This document shows, in pieces, positions 59,451-64,000 of a stretch of 64,000 bases of DNA (within the stretch, counting starts at the first letter, position 1; each line of letters begins with the position of its first letter). A model generated the notes under the pieces. The model ran no database searches, was not told the origin of the DNA, and worked only from the letters and a program-made list of their open reading frames with translations. Both the position numbers and the translations under genes were made by a program. The stretch comes from Strix aluco (lineage: Eukaryota; Chordata; Aves; Strigiformes; Strigidae), in assembly GCF_031877795.1 (NCBI RefSeq), contig NC_133954.1, forward strand, positions 10,507,466-10,571,465. Direction: 5' to 3'.

Positions 59451-62400
59451 GGGGGACGCGGCATTGGAGCATACACAGAAATACCGGGGGGCTAATCGTG
59501 CTGGTGGACGTTTGGTGCAGAATCTCACAGGCTGATCGCATAGGACAGCGGCCAGGGCATGGACAAGAAGCGATCCAGGCCTTAAAGGTAAAGACAAAAA
59601 GCTGTATTCAGTGAAGTAAAATGGGTAGCCAATGGAGAGGCAGAAAAATTGTATTATTTGGAAGATGGGCTAGGAACATTAGTTTTAGCTTGCAGAGTAC
59701 GCTCTCTAGCTCTTCAGTCCTTAAAAGTTCTCATCAATAAGGATAAGACGATCTATTAGCCACTTACCGGATGCAATACTAAATAATAATTTAGGAGTAT
59801 AGCTAATTTGGTCAGTCAGGCTCTTAGGAGTAAAACATCCTTTTAAAATATATATGTATATAAAGGCTAGTCTGCAGCACAGAAAATTACTCTGGAAAGA
59901 ATAACCAGGCTATTTATCAAAGTATTTACTAAACAGTCATGATAATTTTATGCTTTATAGAATTTAATGTATAATTAAATACTGATTTCTCCAAAGCTAT
60001 TCATTAGTGATACGTCATTATGGTGACTAATGGTATTAATTAAAGTAGAAATGCTTCCAAGTATTCTCCTGAGGTTCACCTGAACAAAGATTAATGTGAA
60101 AGAAAATAAGACTTTCCTTATTCCAAGCCAGGGTACAAACAGCAGTGCTTCCATCTGCAGCAATTACTGCTGTGATTGTAAAAGTATAGGAAAACTTAGA
60201 GAATTTGTCAAAATAGAGTGAAAAAGACATGTGCAGACTTGTCAGCAGACCGCTTTGATCATTGTTAAATAAATTTTCCTTTCATGTGTAAAAATGGATA
60301 CATGAATACAGTTTCTTTAGTGAAGTTACAGTTACATATGTTATTGGCAAATCTATTCTACTTCTTTACAGTTAGTTCTTCACTGCAGATGGTTTAAGGG
60401 TTTAGTCTGTGGTTTTGCAGATATGATGGCAGCAATATTACTAAATGCATACAGGATTGGCTGGTTTCTTCAGATGTAAGTTAATCATTACAAGAACAGC
60501 TAGTAATACTTTACCGATCTGCTGCAATTACCAGGAGAAAAAAAAATCAAACAAATTGCTGTTTCTTGTATCCCTGGACATTTTTTTTATTGAAACAACT
60601 TTCACTTACTATTTTACAAGGAAAAAAAAAAAAACAAAACAACATAAAAGAAACAACAAACAGAAGGAAAATCCCATGAAACGCAAAAACCTACAAATTA
60701 GTTTTCGGTTATGTGCAGTTATAGGAGACTTAAACTTACACTACCATGCTATGATTGCATCACTGCAAACATGATTCTGAAATACTGTAGACTGTTGCAT
60801 GAAGTGGGAGGGTTTTCTTTTAAACAACACTGTTATTTTGTATAGATTTAATGGATTTAGTAACTACTTTTTTTTTGAGGGAAGCATTGTGCAGGGAGAT
60901 AAGAAGCCCGTGTTAAAAAACATGTCGCTAGTGGGGTAACTGTTTCTGTGATTTGTCAGTCACGCAGGGTATTCTTACGTGCAGAATTTTCTTACAGAAA
61001 TGGAGAACTTAAAATTTTGAAGGTGAATGCCTTGCCTTTTTAAAGACTGCTCTTTCTCCTGACAACTACCCTTTCAAACAGAAAGTAAGCAAGTATTTAT
61101 AAGGTGAAAGCATGTCTTTTGTCTGCTTTTAGTAAAATAATGAGGTGACAAAATCCAGTTTCTGAAAGAAAGTCTGCTTAAAATCTAGGAGATAAAAATC
61201 TTTGAACCTCAGATGATTATGTTTTTAAACACTAGTGTCAGGCTGAAAACAAGCTGAAAAAGATCCAAATTTCACAATCTGATAAATCCTTTGGCTAGAA
61301 TTAAAAGAGTTGTATTGCCTATATTGCTTTTTTCAGCAGCAGCTGAGTCAGATTGAAATATTGCTATGGATTCTGCAGAACTGGCCTCCATCGTACCCAC
61401 TTTACTTATGGATAACATCTTTTCCAGTGCGTGCCATCAAAATGCATCAAAAATCAAAATTATTTGGAAAACACAGTCAGGGCTATTCAGTTTGTGAACA
61501 GTCATTTGTAGAATTTTTTTTACGTCTAATCTTGAAAGACTTCAAGTTACTCAACACTTGTATGTTGATATGCAGTTAACATAAAATAAGAAAAACAATT
61601 CTATAAGATTATTTTTTGACAAACGAAGGCTACCAACTGGAATTCTTGGGTACAAACCATCCTTACTAACCCTGGAAGCATAAATCAATAACTTGTTTGC
61701 AGCATATAAGTGAACAGAAATTATTCTACTGTCAGGAATAGTTGTTTTTTTGGTTTCTTTTTCATATGTCATGAAAGAGATATTTCCAGGCAGTGGGGAT
61801 TTTCTCAGACTGAGTTTAGCAAGTTTGCTCTTTCAAGAGGAACACGACTCCTGTTTTGAAAGACCATCCCATTAGTAATGTATACTCAAGCTCCACGATA
61901 CACATCTACGTTATCCCAAGACACGACTCTGCACGTCACTAGCCTTGTATTTTATCTACAAATCCCATCTGCCCTGGCAGTAAGCAACACAAGAGTTTGT
62001 CCAGGAAGACCCAGGCTCTTACTTTCTACCTGACATTATGAAAAGCAGTTAGTACAGTTGAAGGTCAGGATGTATCCACATGATTAATATGTGCAACCTG
62101 GTAGGGGGATCAGGAGGAGGAAATCTGAGGAAGGTGCTCCCACAATGGGCAAACCCAATATTCCTCCTATGAATGAAAGAGCATCAGGTCACCCCACAAC
62201 TGAAGATGGTGTCTGCAGGTGAGCAGTATGGGTCTTCTGCTAATTAACCTCCAGTGTACCCTGAGGTACTGTTTACACAGCAGTACAGACAGAACTTGTG
62301 CTGTCTTGGAATACACCTTCACCGCTGCAGGCGGCGGTAATGCTACTAAGGTAACTTAGATGTACTTGGTAGGCTAAGATGTACTAGAGTTGTACAGTGC

Positions 62401-64000
62401 CAGTAGCCAGTTTGCTGAACAGTGCACCTCCCTACTAAGCCGAAGATTTACATTAAAGGGAATTCAAACTGTACATCATCAGCAGTCTGTTCAGCGTGTC
62501 TGAAAGGAGTCCACTTAAGCTGAAGTTTATGCCACTGACAGCAAATAAACCCCAAAATGTTGCCCCCTCCCCATGTATTTGTACTCTTAACTTTAGATGT
62601 AGCACACAAGTGAGGAAGAGTTAAAGAATGGATGTCGAGGAAGAGGAGTTACGTCAATGATGTCCAGTGTGTACTGATGCAGCCAAGTGTATGTCTTAAG
62701 AATCATTAAACTTTTAAGGCTGACGTGCTTAGCTCTTGCAGATTATTCTGGAAATGATTGGTTGTTTTGGGTCTCTTTTTTTTTTTTTTTTTTTTTACTT
62801 CAAGGAGATAGGTGAGTGAGGACAAGGTGGTGGAAAATGTTGCACAGTTAGAGAACAATAAAAGAAATGCAGACATTATTCCCCAGGAGTGGAGCAGGAT
62901 TTAAAAATCGGGCATATGCTGTGCACCTAGCAAAGTCTGAATTGACTCCAGAATGGGAGTGTAACTTACTGTGGTACTACATATGGACTAATGAGCCCTG
63001 CTGAGAGCCAAGAAGCTGCAGCATCTGTACAGTGCTGAACCAGCTGTGCTGAAACACTGATGTGAGCTGTGTATTCTCTCCACCTTACTGCGCCACGTAG
63101 CGTAGAAATCACATGACAAAAGCCATCAGGCACTTCTCGGTGGTAAGTCTTGGCATCATCCACTTAACCTGCAAGGAAGGAGTGTGGAATTACCAAACCT
63201 GGATATTTGTGTCTTGTACAGCAAGGTAATCAAATTTCTCTTCAGTATGTGTTAGATAGCAAACCTCTCCCATAAAGACACAATATATGATTTTAAAAAT
63301 TAATGTAGAGTTAGAAAGTAGACTTCTGTTACTGTCTCCCCCTTCTGAGTCAGTCAACTGTCCAACCAGTGGGCACGTGCCTGGAGATATACGATTATTG
63401 TTGGACCATTAAAAAAAAAATGAGAGGGATGATGCCTTCTCACCGACTCCACTGCTGTAGTCCTTTTGCAGGAAATATCAGAATTATGATACTCTTCTGC
63501 TAACAGATGCTTAGGGATAAGGAAATATTTTTATAAAGTTTGGTTGACGAGTGAAATTAATCTCAAATTGTTCGGCCAATCTGATACCTGCTTTACATAT
63601 TTGCAGAGAAAATGATGTGCTTGATTGGGAGGAAATTGGAGGAAAGAAAACCGTGATCCTCCTGAGTTCTGGAAAACACAGCTCCTGAAATACCACAGAG
63701 CACTTACTGCGGCTAGGTACGTGAAGTAATGTCAAGACTGATAGCACGAACATCTTAAAAATACTTGCTTATGCTTTAGTGTTTGGTGAGAATACTGAAA
63801 TTAGACTTCAGTTCTTAGTCCAGAAGTGAAGCAAAATGCAATTGCCAGTTATTACAGACTTACTTTCTAAAAACTCAGTAACTGCGGGCTGCGGTTTTGT
63901 AATGCTGAAAATTAAGTGTTGAAATGACTGACCTGAATCATACTACTGTTCTTATATAACTGAGAATTAAATTCAAGTACCGATTGAGAAACAACATTAA
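59451..64000. other. Region upstream of MPP3, no recognised gene
   Basis: AT-rich sequence with a T-run at about 62778–62797 and A-runs near 60540 and 60625. Exon-like segments occur at about 61328–61425 (plus, acceptor tgcttttttcag) and 62966–63170 (minus, acceptor cttccttgcag), but none gives a recognisable protein. Confidence 0.6.
62778..62797. repeat. Poly-T tract
   Basis: A T homopolymer of about 20 nt upstream of MPP3. No adjoining transposon body is recognised. Confidence 0.8.

Overview
This is a stretch of bird nuclear DNA. The evidence is three CR1 LINE copies carrying the typical avian 3' end (…ATTCTATG), a solo LTR of a kind I associate with neoavian birds, short introns, and vertebrate genes broken into exons with consensus GT/AG splice sites. 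Four protein-coding genes can be rebuilt exon by exon, and every splice phase agrees. They correspond to the SOST–DUSP3–MPP3 block of human chromosome 17q21, with one extra gene between DUSP3 and MPP3.

Layout, left to right. SOST (minus, two exons, 281–3788) encodes a 213-residue sclerostin. About 7.4 kb of intergenic DNA follows. DUSP3 (minus, three exons, 11153–22528) encodes a 184-residue VHR-type phosphatase; its introns hold the solo LTR (12013–12972), a CR1 (about 15166–16160) and a GGGGCC repeat beside the first splice donor. A CpG island (about 22015–23165) is shared head to head with a RAB18-like small GTPase gene (plus, seven exons, 22764–29386, 205 residues), whose last intron holds a second CR1. 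A 5.6 kb tail-to-tail spacer precedes MPP3 (minus, 18 coding exons, 35008–55725, 586 residues: L27–PDZ–SH3–GK), which includes a 21-nt microexon and a third CR1. A 5'-UTR intron leads to a second CpG island (about 58100–59450), the likely MPP3 promoter, which may also start a divergent plus-strand transcript. From 59.5 kb to the end I see no recognisable gene, only a few exon-like segments.

The genes do not form a pathway. Sclerostin is a secreted Wnt co-receptor antagonist, DUSP3 a cytosolic/nuclear MAPK phosphatase, the RAB a membrane-trafficking or lipid-droplet type GTPase, and MPP3 a membrane scaffold. Their proximity reflects conserved vertebrate synteny. I see no wholly new system. The most notable items are the RAB18 paralogue in this block, its possible Arg/Ala-rich N-terminal extension, the GGGGCC tract in DUSP3 intron 1, a perfect 15-bp-arm hairpin carrying homeodomain-type half-sites, and a run of phase-symmetric small exons in MPP3.
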